Positions 31,710 through 39,833 of a DNA stretch of 64,000 nucleotides are shown piece by piece (positions within the stretch are counted from its first letter, which is position 1; each line of letters begins with the position of its first letter). The notes below the pieces were generated by a model. The model did no database searches, was not told the DNA's origin, and worked only from the letters and a program-made list of their open reading frames with translations. A program made the translations under genes and the position numbers. The stretch comes from Marinobacterium_D sp050908845 (GTDB lineage Bacteria; Pseudomonadota; Gammaproteobacteria; Pseudomonadales; Balneatricaceae), in contig NZ_CP194171.1 of assembly GCF_050908845.1 (NCBI RefSeq), forward strand, positions 3,224,001 through 3,288,000, given 5' to 3'.

Positions 31710-32138
31710 TTGAGCAAGTTGATCTACGTCCTCAACGGCCCCAACCTGAATCTGCTGGGTAAGCGACAGCCGGAGATTTACGGCAGCGAAACGCTGGCGG
31801 ATGTCGAAACACGGATGCGGGAGAAAGCGGCCAGCAAGTCGCTGGAGGTTGAGTTTTTCCAGAGCAACTATGAAGGCGCTCTGGTGGAGAAGATTCACGA
31901 GGCGCGGGAAAAGGCAGCGGGCATCATTATCAACCCGGCGGCGTATAGCCACACGTCCGTAGCCATTCTGGATGCGCTGAACACCTTCGACAACCCAGTT
32001 GTGGAGGTTCACATCTCGAACATTCACAAGCGCGAAGGGTTCCGGCACCACAGCTATGTATCCTCCAGGGCCGAAGGCGTTATCGCGGGCCTCGGCACCC
32101 TCGGTTACCTGCTGGCACTGGATTACTTCGCCGAGTAA
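31710..32138 (+). CDS. aroQ: Type II 3-dehydroquinate dehydratase
   Basis: This is a 142-residue type II dehydroquinase that converts 3-dehydroquinate to 3-dehydroshikimate. Marks are YVLNGPNLNLLGKRQPEIYG (active-site Arg and Tyr), NPAAYSHTSVAILDAL (His) and VEVHISNIHKREGFRHHSYVS. The TTG start is supported by AAGGAG 7 bases upstream. It is the last gene of the TRAP operon, which argues for a catabolic role feeding quiC. Type II enzymes are used in both biosynthesis and quinate catabolism, and context decides here. Confidence 0.93.
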   Translation: MSKLIYVLNGPNLNLLGKRQPEIYGSETLADVETRMREKAASKSLEVEFFQSNYEGALVEKIHEAREKAAGIIINPAAYSHTSVAILDALNTFDNPVVEVHISNIHKREGFRHHSYVSSRAEGVIAGLGTLGYLLALDYFAE

Positions 32139-32148
32139 AAAAGATGTA

Positions 32149-32198
32149 CCCCGGGGGCACAGGCTTGCGTTTCACGCGCTAAGCCTGTGCCCCCCGGG
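32149..32198. terminator. Large stem-loop terminator between aroQ and the ferritin-like gene
   Basis: A long inverted repeat lies between convergent genes: CCCGGGGGCACAGGCTTG on the left (from 32149) and AAGCCTGTGCCCCCCGGG on the right (to 32198), about 17 bp of near-perfect stem plus an inner GCG/CGC pairing. T-runs are short, so it may act as a bidirectional boundary. Confidence 0.7.
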
Positions 32199-32208
32199 AT
32201 CTTAAACG

Positions 32209-32496
32209 CTAGCCGTGAGCAATCGGCTTGTCGGTAAACAGATAATCCTTTAATTCCTTATCGAAAGTCGGATCCCGTCGGCGGATCCATTCCAGCACCA
32301 TCGCCGCGTGCTCCTTTTCTTCATCGCGATTATGCTTGAGTATCGCTTTCAGCTCCGCATCCTTGCAGGCATCCACCCGCTGGTTATACCAGTCCACCGC
32401 CTCGATCTCCTCCATCAGTGATACGATCGCACGATGCATGTCGCGGGTTTCATCGGACAGCTCTTCTATCGGCTCATGGTAGCCTTCGTTTGCCAT
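32209..32496 (-). CDS. Encapsulated-ferritin-like (EncFtn) protein without cargo tail
   Basis: This 95-residue two-helix protein matches the EncFtn family, known from Rhodospirillum rubrum, in which dimers assemble a ferroxidase site inside an encapsulin shell. The conserved iron residues align: Glu29, Glu30, Glu32 and Trp36 in MEEIEAVDWYNQRVD, and Glu60 and His63 in HNRDEEKEHAAMVLEW. The protein ends at YLFTDKPIAHG with no C-terminal encapsulin-targeting peptide, and no encapsulin gene lies within the window. It would oxidise and perhaps hold ferrous iron in the cytoplasm. How it works without a shell is open. Confidence 0.88.
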   Translation of the reverse strand: MANEGYHEPIEELSDETRDMHRAIVSLMEEIEAVDWYNQRVDACKDAELKAILKHNRDEEKEHAAMVLEWIRRRDPTFDKELKDYLFTDKPIAHG

Positions 32497-32624
32497 AGCG
32501 GAATCTCCTTGGTGCCTGCCAACCTGATACCGGCCGCCGTAGAGCCCGGCAGCCCTGACGCACTTTGAACCTGCATCTGTACCCTAGTACCTGCAACGGC
32601 TTACGGCCAGCCAAGGTAACTCGA

Positions 32625-34109
32625 TCAAGACGAACAGGTCAGGCAGATCGCACCCGCCCAATCCGGCGGCTGCTGGGCGTAATGATCAAGATTCGGATGG
32701 ATGGATCCAGGATCACGCAGCAGGGGCAAGAGATCATTCAGCGGCCTGTAATCCCCCGCATGAGCCGCGCGGATCACCTCTTCCGCCATGTAGTTACGCA
32801 GGATATAACGCGGATTCACCGCCTTCATCTGCGCCTGGCGGATAGGCGCACTGGCCACCTCCCGTGCCAGCCGCTGCCGATAAGCCTCAACCCAATCGGC
32901 AAGCGCCGAAGGCTCGGGACTGAGCGCCATGAGATCGGTGAGACCCGCATCATCGCCATCACCTAGCTCAGATAACCTGTAGAAGAAACGGGTCATATCG
33001 AGCCGCTGCTCTGCAGCCAGCTTTTTCAGCCCGGCGATCAGCTCCGCATCACCCGACTCCTCCTGCTGCAGCCCCAGCCGTGCGCGCATCCGTTTCTGCT
33101 CATAGTACCGGTATCGCCCCATAAAAGTTGTCAGCGCCTGTTCCAGCTCCTGCTGGGGCACCAGGGGCACCAGGGCCTGGGCAAAGGCACTCAGATTCCA
33201 GAGCACGATCTCCGGCTGCTTTTCGAAGGCGTAACGGCTTTCGTGGTCATTCTTGTTACTGACAAAGTCAGGGATGTACTGATCCAGGAAAGTGTAGGGA
33301 CCATAGTCAAAGGTCTCACCGAGGATCGACATGTTATCGGTGTTTAATACGCCATGAACGAAACCGTAGCATTGCCAGAGCGCGACCAGCTCGGCGGTAC
33401 GCTCCTGGACCTCCAGATAGAGCGCTAGATAGGGGTTGTCAGCTTTCGCGCAATCCGGGTAATAACGCTCGATGGAGTAATCCGCCAGTACTTTAAGTTC
33501 GTCGTATTGGCGGGTGTAGTAGAAGTACTCGAAATGTCCAAAACGGATGTGACAGGGCGTTACCCGGGCCAACAGTGCACAGGGCTCCATACCGTTACGC
33601 TGGGTGAACTGCTCACTGGCGATCAGGCACAGTGCCCGGGTGGTCGGTATACCCAGCCCCGCCATCGCCTCGCCAGCCAGGTATTCACGGATACTGGAAC
33701 GCAGCACCGCACGGCCATCCCCAAAGCGGGAAAACGCAGTACGACCGGCACCTTTCAGGTGAATATCCAGCCGCTCACCTGCCGGATTAACCACCTCACC
33801 CAGCAAAAGACCACGACCATCACCGAGATCCGGGTTATAGAAGCCGAACTGATGCCCGGTGTACTTCATAGCCAGCGGATCGGCACCGGGTATGGGCTGA
33901 TCGCCGTTAAGAAACGGCACCAGCTCGCGCGGGTCCAGTTCACAGGGATCTAGACCGAGCATCGCCGCCACCTGCGGATTGAAACTGGCCAGATGCGCCC
34001 CTTTGAGCGGCATCGGCTCCCTGCGCTGGTACCAGCGTTCCGGCAACCGGGCATAGGAGTTATCAAAATTCAGCCCTTCCAGCCCCGCACTCTTAGCCTT
34101 CATATCCAT
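32625..34109 (-). CDS. selO: Protein adenylyltransferase SelO (YdiU family)
   Basis: SelO is a pseudokinase-fold enzyme that transfers AMP to protein hydroxyls and supports redox and oxidative-stress responses. Here it is about 494 residues. Visible marks are KYTGHQFGFYNPDLGDGRG, the glycine-rich DIHLKGAGRTAFSRFGDGR, the catalytic-loop-like FVHGVLNTDNMSILGET and the metal-site FDYGPYTFLD. The C-terminus is CLTCSS, with Cys at the site occupied by selenocysteine in animals. The ATG at 34109 is chosen because GAGG lies 6 bases upstream, rather than an in-frame start 21 codons earlier. It may be co-transcribed with the EncFtn gene 128 bp downstream. Confidence 0.95.
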   Translation of the reverse strand: MDMKAKSAGLEGLNFDNSYARLPERWYQRREPMPLKGAHLASFNPQVAAMLGLDPCELDPRELVPFLNGDQPIPGADPLAMKYTGHQFGFYNPDLGDGRGLLLGEVVNPAGERLDIHLKGAGRTAFSRFGDGRAVLRSSIREYLAGEAMAGLGIPTTRALCLIASEQFTQRNGMEPCALLARVTPCHIRFGHFEYFYYTRQYDELKVLADYSIERYYPDCAKADNPYLALYLEVQERTAELVALWQCYGFVHGVLNTDNMSILGETFDYGPYTFLDQYIPDFVSNKNDHESRYAFEKQPEIVLWNLSAFAQALVPLVPQQELEQALTTFMGRYRYYEQKRMRARLGLQQEESGDAELIAGLKKLAAEQRLDMTRFFYRLSELGDGDDAGLTDLMALSPEPSALADWVEAYRQRLAREVASAPIRQAQMKAVNPRYILRNYMAEEVIRAAHAGDYRPLNDLLPLLRDPGSIHPNLDHYAQQPPDWAGAICLTCSS

Positions 34110-34479
34110 CGCCAACCTCATATTCTCAATCAAAAATACCCTAGCATTTTTATCGACTATTTTCAGCCACATCCACTGCCCGGATATTGGTAGGGACTGG
34201 CCGATGAAAGGAATAGATCTGCTTTGTATTAAAACCGACCAGCCGGGGAGATGAATTGCAAACCGCAGGCCAGAGAGCGGCCGCCCTCATACAGGAGCAA
34301 AACAAGAGGTAACAAACGATTTATAAACGACGTGGAAATGCCAAATAGCGATAAACGATTCGGCTATTAAATAAACAGCTGTTTATTAGATTGGATTCTT
34401 TCAGCAGAAATATAAAGCACGGGAAAAGTCAGAGCAAAGCAGGATTAAATGTGCCGTGACCTGGAAAAACCCCAGACGC
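34110..34479. promoter_or_regulatory. Intergenic region upstream of selO with an 18-bp perfect palindrome
   Basis: This is a 370-bp gap between selO and the porin terminator. It holds the perfect palindrome AATAAACAGCTGTTTATT (34370-34387) and TAAACGA-type repeats at about 34312-34358. No gene is credible. The palindrome looks like a dimer-binding operator. Its regulator and target (selO is the only gene reading away from it) are unknown. Confidence 0.5.
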
Positions 34480-34505
34480 AAAAAAGGCTCCCGAAGGAGC
34501 CTTTT
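34480..34505 (-). terminator. Rho-independent terminator after the porin gene
   Basis: A perfect 10-bp stem AAAAGGCTCC/GGAGCCTTTT with a CGAA loop (34482-34505), read on minus with a TTCG tetraloop and a T-run to 34480. Confidence 0.92.
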
Positions 34506-34530
34506 CTCAGATCAATCTCTTAGGAAGAGA

Positions 34531-35520
34531 TTAGAAGCTTACGTTGTAACCAACAACGAATACGTCTTCAACTTCCAGAGCATCGTCGGTGTCAGCAGAA
34601 GTGTACTGAGCCTTGATGGAAGCTTTGTTGCTCAGAGCGTGAGAAACGTATACGCCCCACTCGTCTGCGTTTACGTCAGAAGAACCTTTAGCTTCTTCGT
34701 CGTATTCCATGTAGGAGATACCGAAGTTGGTGTTCTCCAGCGCGTAATCGGCAGCCAGGGTCCACAGGTCAGTGTTGACAGCTGCGTTAGTAGCGATCAG
34801 GCCAGCGCCAACGCTATCAGCTTCAGCGTAAGTACCGGTGAAGGTGAAGCTAGCTACAGCGTAGCTCAGAGCCAGACCAATGTACTCAGCATCGTTAGCA
34901 GCGTTCGGGCCAGCAACGTCACCTGAGCCATCGAAGTTCCAGTAACCCAGATCAGCATTGAAACCGCCGATAGAGTAGTTAGCACCAACCAGGTAGCCAT
35001 CTACGTCTTCGTTGTCGTTTTCAGTGAAGTTTTTGCCAGAGTCACCCTGAGCAGCGATACCAGCGTAAGCGCTGAAGCCGCCGAAAGTCGGGGTGATGTA
35101 GGCAGCCGCAGTGATGCGGTCCGGGTTTCTCATGAAGTAGTCAGTAGAAACAGACTCGGAGTACAGGTCGTTCGCTTCAGTAGCGTCTACCGGGTTGGTG
35201 AAACGGCCAGCGATAACAGTACCGAAACCACCGGTCAGACCAACGTTAGCCTTACGAACTGAAGCCGGGTCAGTTTCACCGAAAGTGCCAGACGGGTTGT
35301 ATTCGAGTTCGATGTTGTAGAAAGAAGATACGCCATCGATGTAAGTAGCGTCAGAACCTTTAACACCGATACGAGCGTCGTCGATCTGGATGTCAGCGTC
35401 CTGGTTGTCGCCGAAAACACCTTCAACTTCTACGTTACCGTACAGAGTAGCGTCAGCCTGAGCTACGACCGGAGCGGTCATCGCGCCAGCAACAGCCAGA
35501 GCAATCAGTGACTTTTTCAT
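34531..35520 (-). CDS. Gram-negative general porin
   Basis: This 329-residue outer-membrane porin has a signal peptide (MKKSLIALAVAGAMTAPVVA, mature start near QADATLYGNVEVEG), many alternating beta strands, and an aromatic C-terminus (VFVVGYNVSF) that is the BAM recognition signal. It resembles 16-strand trimeric porins of marine gammaproteobacteria. An AAGGGG site precedes the ATG at 35520. It is acidic and uses a narrow, strongly biased codon set with few rare codons, typical of a highly expressed gene. It is a monocistronic unit with its own strong terminator. Pore selectivity cannot be inferred. Confidence 0.92.
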   Translation of the reverse strand: MKKSLIALAVAGAMTAPVVAQADATLYGNVEVEGVFGDNQDADIQIDDARIGVKGSDATYIDGVSSFYNIELEYNPSGTFGETDPASVRKANVGLTGGFGTVIAGRFTNPVDATEANDLYSESVSTDYFMRNPDRITAAAYITPTFGGFSAYAGIAAQGDSGKNFTENDNEDVDGYLVGANYSIGGFNADLGYWNFDGSGDVAGPNAANDAEYIGLALSYAVASFTFTGTYAEADSVGAGLIATNAAVNTDLWTLAADYALENTNFGISYMEYDEEAKGSSDVNADEWGVYVSHALSNKASIKAQYTSADTDDALEVEDVFVVGYNVSF

Positions 35521-35883
35521 CAAATTTCCCCTTCAGTATTCAACTTACTAGTAGTGAATTCTAGTTTTTCATCAGCACACCGGAGTGCCACTAACGAAAA
35601 TACTATAGTTCCTGATTATTTCAAACCAGTGAATGAACTTTTTTGATTTAAGCCAATCATCTGGTTTGTAACACTTTTTCCTTTTCTGCAGACCTGAACA
35701 CTTGAGCCTTGGCCGTGTGTTTCTTGTTGCTCTGCAACTACTTTAAAGCGAGTACTTAAATGCCTCGACCGCGTTAATGCTTCCGAGCACCTAAATTGAC
35801 CGCATTACAACACAGCCCCCAGATCGGTGCAAGCCTTTGTAATGGCTGATTTCCAGTACTTTACCCGGTTAATTTTCAAAGTC
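35521..35883 (-). promoter_or_regulatory. Porin upstream region
   Basis: This is a 363-bp AT-rich gap between the hrpA stop and the porin start. On minus, TATAGT near 35604-35609 is a plausible -10 element, giving a leader of about 80 bases. No good -35 is seen. The far end near 35884 adjoins the hrpA stop. No gene or strong hairpin was seen here. Confidence 0.35.
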
Positions 35884-38800
35884 TCAGGCCAGTTCCTGAA
35901 GACGCTTTTTGAGTCTCTTTTCAGAAACGCTGAAGCGAGTCCCAAGCTGCTGGGCAAACAGCGACACCCGGTACTCTTCCAGCCACCAGCGAAACTCCAG
36001 TATGTCGCTACTCAACGCATCTTTAGAGCGCGCCTCTTCCAGCCGCTTTTTATATTGCTGTTCAAACTGTTGCAGCTGATCGGACAGGAGTACCTGCTGG
36101 CGCAGATCCCTCTGGTATTTCTCCAGGCGTATTTCGATGCCCTCGAGATAGCGCGGATACTGGCTGAGCCACGGGTCCGGCGTGTCAGACAGGTAGCGCT
36201 CATGCATCAGGCCGTTTAACTGGGCCTTGATATCGTTCAGCACCGGAACAGCCCGCAGATCTATGCGTCCGTTCAGCGCTTTCTCGATTTTGTGCAGGCT
36301 CTGGTGGCAGGTCAGCGCAAACTCACAGAGCGCATCCGCCTGATCAGCCAGATTGCCTTTCACCTTTTCCAGGGCAAGATTGAATTCACTTTCACTGCGC
36401 AGGATTTGATCGTCTGTCAGCTCTGCCGCCCGCAGGGCAGCTTTGAGCAGAAGTTCATCTTCAAAACGTTTGCGGTTAAAACGTTTTCCACTTTGCAGAA
36501 GGATTTTATCCATGCCCGGCAGCTTGCGGCGTACATACTTGACCGTTTCCGGGATACTCAGCAGAAACAGCCGAGCCTGGGCGCGACGGGTTTTGACCTG
36601 CGCTTCATCGGCAGAGCTGCTCAGTTTCAGGGTCAGCGTGTCACCGCACTCTTCAAGGGTCGGGTACGCCTCTATTTCGATGCCGCCGGCCTGCTTGACG
36701 TGAACGGACTCTTCCAGCCTGCCGAAGGTCCAGCGGGTGATGCCCTCTTCCCCCCAGCTTTTGTCTCCACCGCTCTGCATCGCCTGCTCAGCCTGACCGG
36801 CAAAACGCTGATTCAGGCGTTCCCAGTCACGGTTCTCACCCAGGGCTTTACCCTCGCTGTCGGTCAACCTGATATTGAAGCGCTGATGGGGCTCCAGCGA
36901 TGCCTTCCGCAACAGCTCCGGATCCACCTTATGGCCACTCATTCTGAGCAGCTGGTGACTCAGCGCTTCGTAAAGGTCGCCATCACCGAAAACGACGGTC
37001 TCGCAGAAGGCGCGGGCATAATCCGGCACCGGCACAAAGTATTTGCGCTCCTGTTTTGGCAGCCCCTTAAGAATGGCGACCACCTTATCCTCCAGCATTC
37101 CCGGTACCAGCCATTCCATACGTTTTTGCGGCAGCACCTTGAGCAACGGCAGCGGGCTGACCAGGGTCACCCCATCCCGGTCAGAGGCCGGGTCGAAGAG
37201 GTAGTCCAGTGTCAGATCCACACCTTCTACCTTTATATGGTCCGGATAGGCGTTATCACTGACATGGTCGGCAGAGCGCTGGAGAATATCCGCCTCGGTC
37301 ATTTTCAGGAGATCCGGTTTCTCTTTGGCGACCTTCTTGTACCACTTTTCAAAGCCGGCCCCATTGACCACCTGGCCACCACCGAGCTGCTCGAAACGCT
37401 CGGCATAGAACTGATACAGCGTCTCTTCATCCACCAGCAGATCGCGGCGACGGGATTTGGACTCCATCGCCTCGACACTGTCGAGCAGCGCACGGTTATG
37501 GTGAAAGAAAGCCGCCCGGGTGTGGAATTCGCCTTCAACCAGCGCGCTGCGCAAAAAGATCTCGTGGGCCGCCTGCGGATCGATGCGGCCGTAATTGACC
37601 TTACGCTTGGGCACGATGATCAGGCCAAACAGGGTCACCTGTTCCGTCGCCACCACCTGGGCCCGCTTTTTCTCCCAATGCGGCTCGGACCAGCTGCGTT
37701 TGACCAGGTGCTCCGCCGGCGTCTCGATCCATTCCGGCTCGATCTTCGCCACCTGATGCGCATAGAGTTTGCTGGTTTCAAGCAGCTCCGCCGCGATCAC
37801 CCACTTGGGGTTCTTTTTGAACAGCCCGGATCCCGGGAAAATGCGAAAACGCCGGTTACGGGCACCCAGATACTCGCCCTTTTCAACCAGGTTACCGATA
37901 TGACTCAACAGGCCCGCCAGCAGCGAACGATGGATCGGTGTGTACTCCGCCGGTTCGCTGTTCTCTCTGAGTTTGAGCTCCTTGATACTCAGATGAAGCT
38001 GGCGATGAACATCGCGCCACTCACGCATCCGCATGTAGGAGATAAAGTGCTTCTGGCACCAGTTACGCAGCTGGTTCTGACTCAGCTGTTCACGCTGTTC
38101 TTCGAACAGGTTCCAGAGATTAAGCAGGGTAATAAAGTCCGAGTGATCGTCGCTGTACAGTTTGTGCTTCTCATCCGCCGCCTGGCGTTTGTCGTGGGGA
38201 CGCTCTCGCGGATCCTGCACACTCAGCGCGCTGGCAATAATCAGCACCTCTTTCAGCGCGTCATATTGCGCCGCCTCGATCACCATCCGGGCGATGCGCG
38301 GATCCACCGGCAGACGCGCCAGTTGACGACCTACCTGTGTCAGACGGCGGTTGCCATCCACGGCCCCCAACTCTTCGAGCAGTTTGAAGCCATCATTGAC
38401 GAAACGGGAATCGGGCGGATCAACAAAGGGGAAGTCACTGATATCGCCGAGCTTGAGCTGCAGCATCTGCAGAATAACCGCGGCCAGATTGGTACGGCGG
38501 ATCTCCGCATCGGTAAATTCAGGACGGTTATTAAAGTCATCCTCGGAATAGAGTCGGATACAGGTACCGGGCGCCACTCGACCACAACGCCCTGCCCGCT
38601 GGTTGGCACTGGCCTGGGAGATCGCCTCCACCGGCAGACGCTGCACCTTGGAGCGGTAGCTGTAGCGGGAAATGCGTGCCAGCCCCGGGTCTATGACGTA
38701 ACGGATGCCCGGCACGGTCAGCGAGGTTTCCGCTACGTTGGTGGAGAGCACTATGCGCCGGCCCGCAGCGCGGGAACCGTGAAAGACCCGGTTCTGCTCT

Positions 38801-39792
38801 TTCAGCGACAGGCGGGCATATAAAGGGATCACCTCGGTATCGCGCAGCTGCGCCTTGCGCAGAAGATCCGCCGTTTCGCGGATCTCCCGCTCGCCGGGCA
38901 GGAATACCAGGATATCACCGGGGCCGGCTTCTTTTTTCTGCCGGTCGATCTGGGTCAGCTCATCGACGGCGGCGAGTATGCCCTGTTGTAGGTCCAGCGC
39001 CTTTTCATCCTCGCCCTCCATTTCATGCAGGGGGCGATAGAGCGTATCGACCGGGTAGGTGCGTCCCGATACCTCGATGACCGGAGCATTATCAAAATGC
39101 CGGGAGAAGCGCTCCAGATCGATGGTGGCCGAGGTAATGATCACCTTGAGGTTTGGCCTACGCGGCACGATCCGTTTGATATAGCCAAGCAGGAAATCGA
39201 TATTGAGGCTGCGCTCGTGGGCCTCATCGATAATCAGTACCTCGTACTGCTCCAGGAACCGGTCGTGCTGGGTTTCCGCCAGCAGGATACCGTCGGTCAT
39301 CAATTTGACCTGGGTAGAGTCCGATACCTGGTCATGAAAACGCACCTGGTAACCGACCCGCTCGCCCAGCGTGGTGTTCATCTCTTCAGCGATACGTGCC
39401 GCCACATTGCGCGCCGCCAGACGGCGCGGCTGGGTGTGGCCGATCATCCCTTCGCAGCCGTATCCGAGCTCAAGGCAGATCTTGGGAATCTGGGTGGTTT
39501 TGCCGGAACCGGTCTCGCCGGCGATCACCACCACCTGGTTATCACGAATCGCCTCCAGCAGCTCTTCGCGCCGGGCTGATACCGGCAGGTCCGGGTAATT
39601 GATGCGGGTGGATAACGCGCGCTTGAACTCAACTTTGGCACAGGATTCGGCGATCGCTTCGGCCAATGCAGCGGTATCCGCCTCCCCCGCCGATTTGCGC
39701 GCAAGCTCATCGAGCCGCCGACGCAGGCGAAAGCGATCAGCGATACGGCACTGGGGAATCAGGGAACGAAGTTCTGCGATGGCGGATGTCAA
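35884..39792 (-). CDS. hrpA: ATP-dependent RNA helicase HrpA (DEAH box)
   Basis: This is a 1302-residue DEAH-box helicase. Walker A is GETGSGKT (92-99), the DEAH box is in LIIDEAHERS, SATID is motif III, and QRAGRCGR is motif VI. Ratchet/OB-fold helicase-associated domains follow, then the long HrpA-specific C-terminal region (DUF3418) that ends SVSEKRLKKRLQELA. In E. coli HrpA rescues collided ribosomes and processes fimbrial mRNA. The length matches the family (about 1300). It is preceded on the same strand by fadD with a 41-bp gap. The start is MTSAIAELRSLIPQC. Confidence 0.96.
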   Translation of the reverse strand: MTSAIAELRSLIPQCRIADRFRLRRRLDELARKSAGEADTAALAEAIAESCAKVEFKRALSTRINYPDLPVSARREELLEAIRDNQVVVIAGETGSGKTTQIPKICLELGYGCEGMIGHTQPRRLAARNVAARIAEEMNTTLGERVGYQVRFHDQVSDSTQVKLMTDGILLAETQHDRFLEQYEVLIIDEAHERSLNIDFLLGYIKRIVPRRPNLKVIITSATIDLERFSRHFDNAPVIEVSGRTYPVDTLYRPLHEMEGEDEKALDLQQGILAAVDELTQIDRQKKEAGPGDILVFLPGEREIRETADLLRKAQLRDTEVIPLYARLSLKEQNRVFHGSRAAGRRIVLSTNVAETSLTVPGIRYVIDPGLARISRYSYRSKVQRLPVEAISQASANQRAGRCGRVAPGTCIRLYSEDDFNNRPEFTDAEIRRTNLAAVILQMLQLKLGDISDFPFVDPPDSRFVNDGFKLLEELGAVDGNRRLTQVGRQLARLPVDPRIARMVIEAAQYDALKEVLIIASALSVQDPRERPHDKRQAADEKHKLYSDDHSDFITLLNLWNLFEEQREQLSQNQLRNWCQKHFISYMRMREWRDVHRQLHLSIKELKLRENSEPAEYTPIHRSLLAGLLSHIGNLVEKGEYLGARNRRFRIFPGSGLFKKNPKWVIAAELLETSKLYAHQVAKIEPEWIETPAEHLVKRSWSEPHWEKKRAQVVATEQVTLFGLIIVPKRKVNYGRIDPQAAHEIFLRSALVEGEFHTRAAFFHHNRALLDSVEAMESKSRRRDLLVDEETLYQFYAERFEQLGGGQVVNGAGFEKWYKKVAKEKPDLLKMTEADILQRSADHVSDNAYPDHIKVEGVDLTLDYLFDPASDRDGVTLVSPLPLLKVLPQKRMEWLVPGMLEDKVVAILKGLPKQERKYFVPVPDYARAFCETVVFGDGDLYEALSHQLLRMSGHKVDPELLRKASLEPHQRFNIRLTDSEGKALGENRDWERLNQRFAGQAEQAMQSGGDKSWGEEGITRWTFGRLEESVHVKQAGGIEIEAYPTLEECGDTLTLKLSSSADEAQVKTRRAQARLFLLSIPETVKYVRRKLPGMDKILLQSGKRFNRKRFEDELLLKAALRAAELTDDQILRSESEFNLALEKVKGNLADQADALCEFALTCHQSLHKIEKALNGRIDLRAVPVLNDIKAQLNGLMHERYLSDTPDPWLSQYPRYLEGIEIRLEKYQRDLRQQVLLSDQLQQFEQQYKKRLEEARSKDALSSDILEFRWWLEEYRVSLFAQQLGTRFSVSEKRLKKRLQELA

Positions 39793-39833
39793 AACGCGTC
39801 GACCTTAGAGTTAAGAAAAACAGAGGCGGGATT

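Noticed and set aside
32625..34109. SelO as a selenoprotein
   Set aside because: The C-terminal CLTCSS carries Cys, with the stop after the final Ser, so no recoding is needed.
36292..38823. Very long open frame (843 codons) on plus
   Set aside because: It lies entirely antisense within hrpA. The product is rich in His, Gln, Leu and Arg with no domain pattern, as expected from the reverse of a GC-biased gene.
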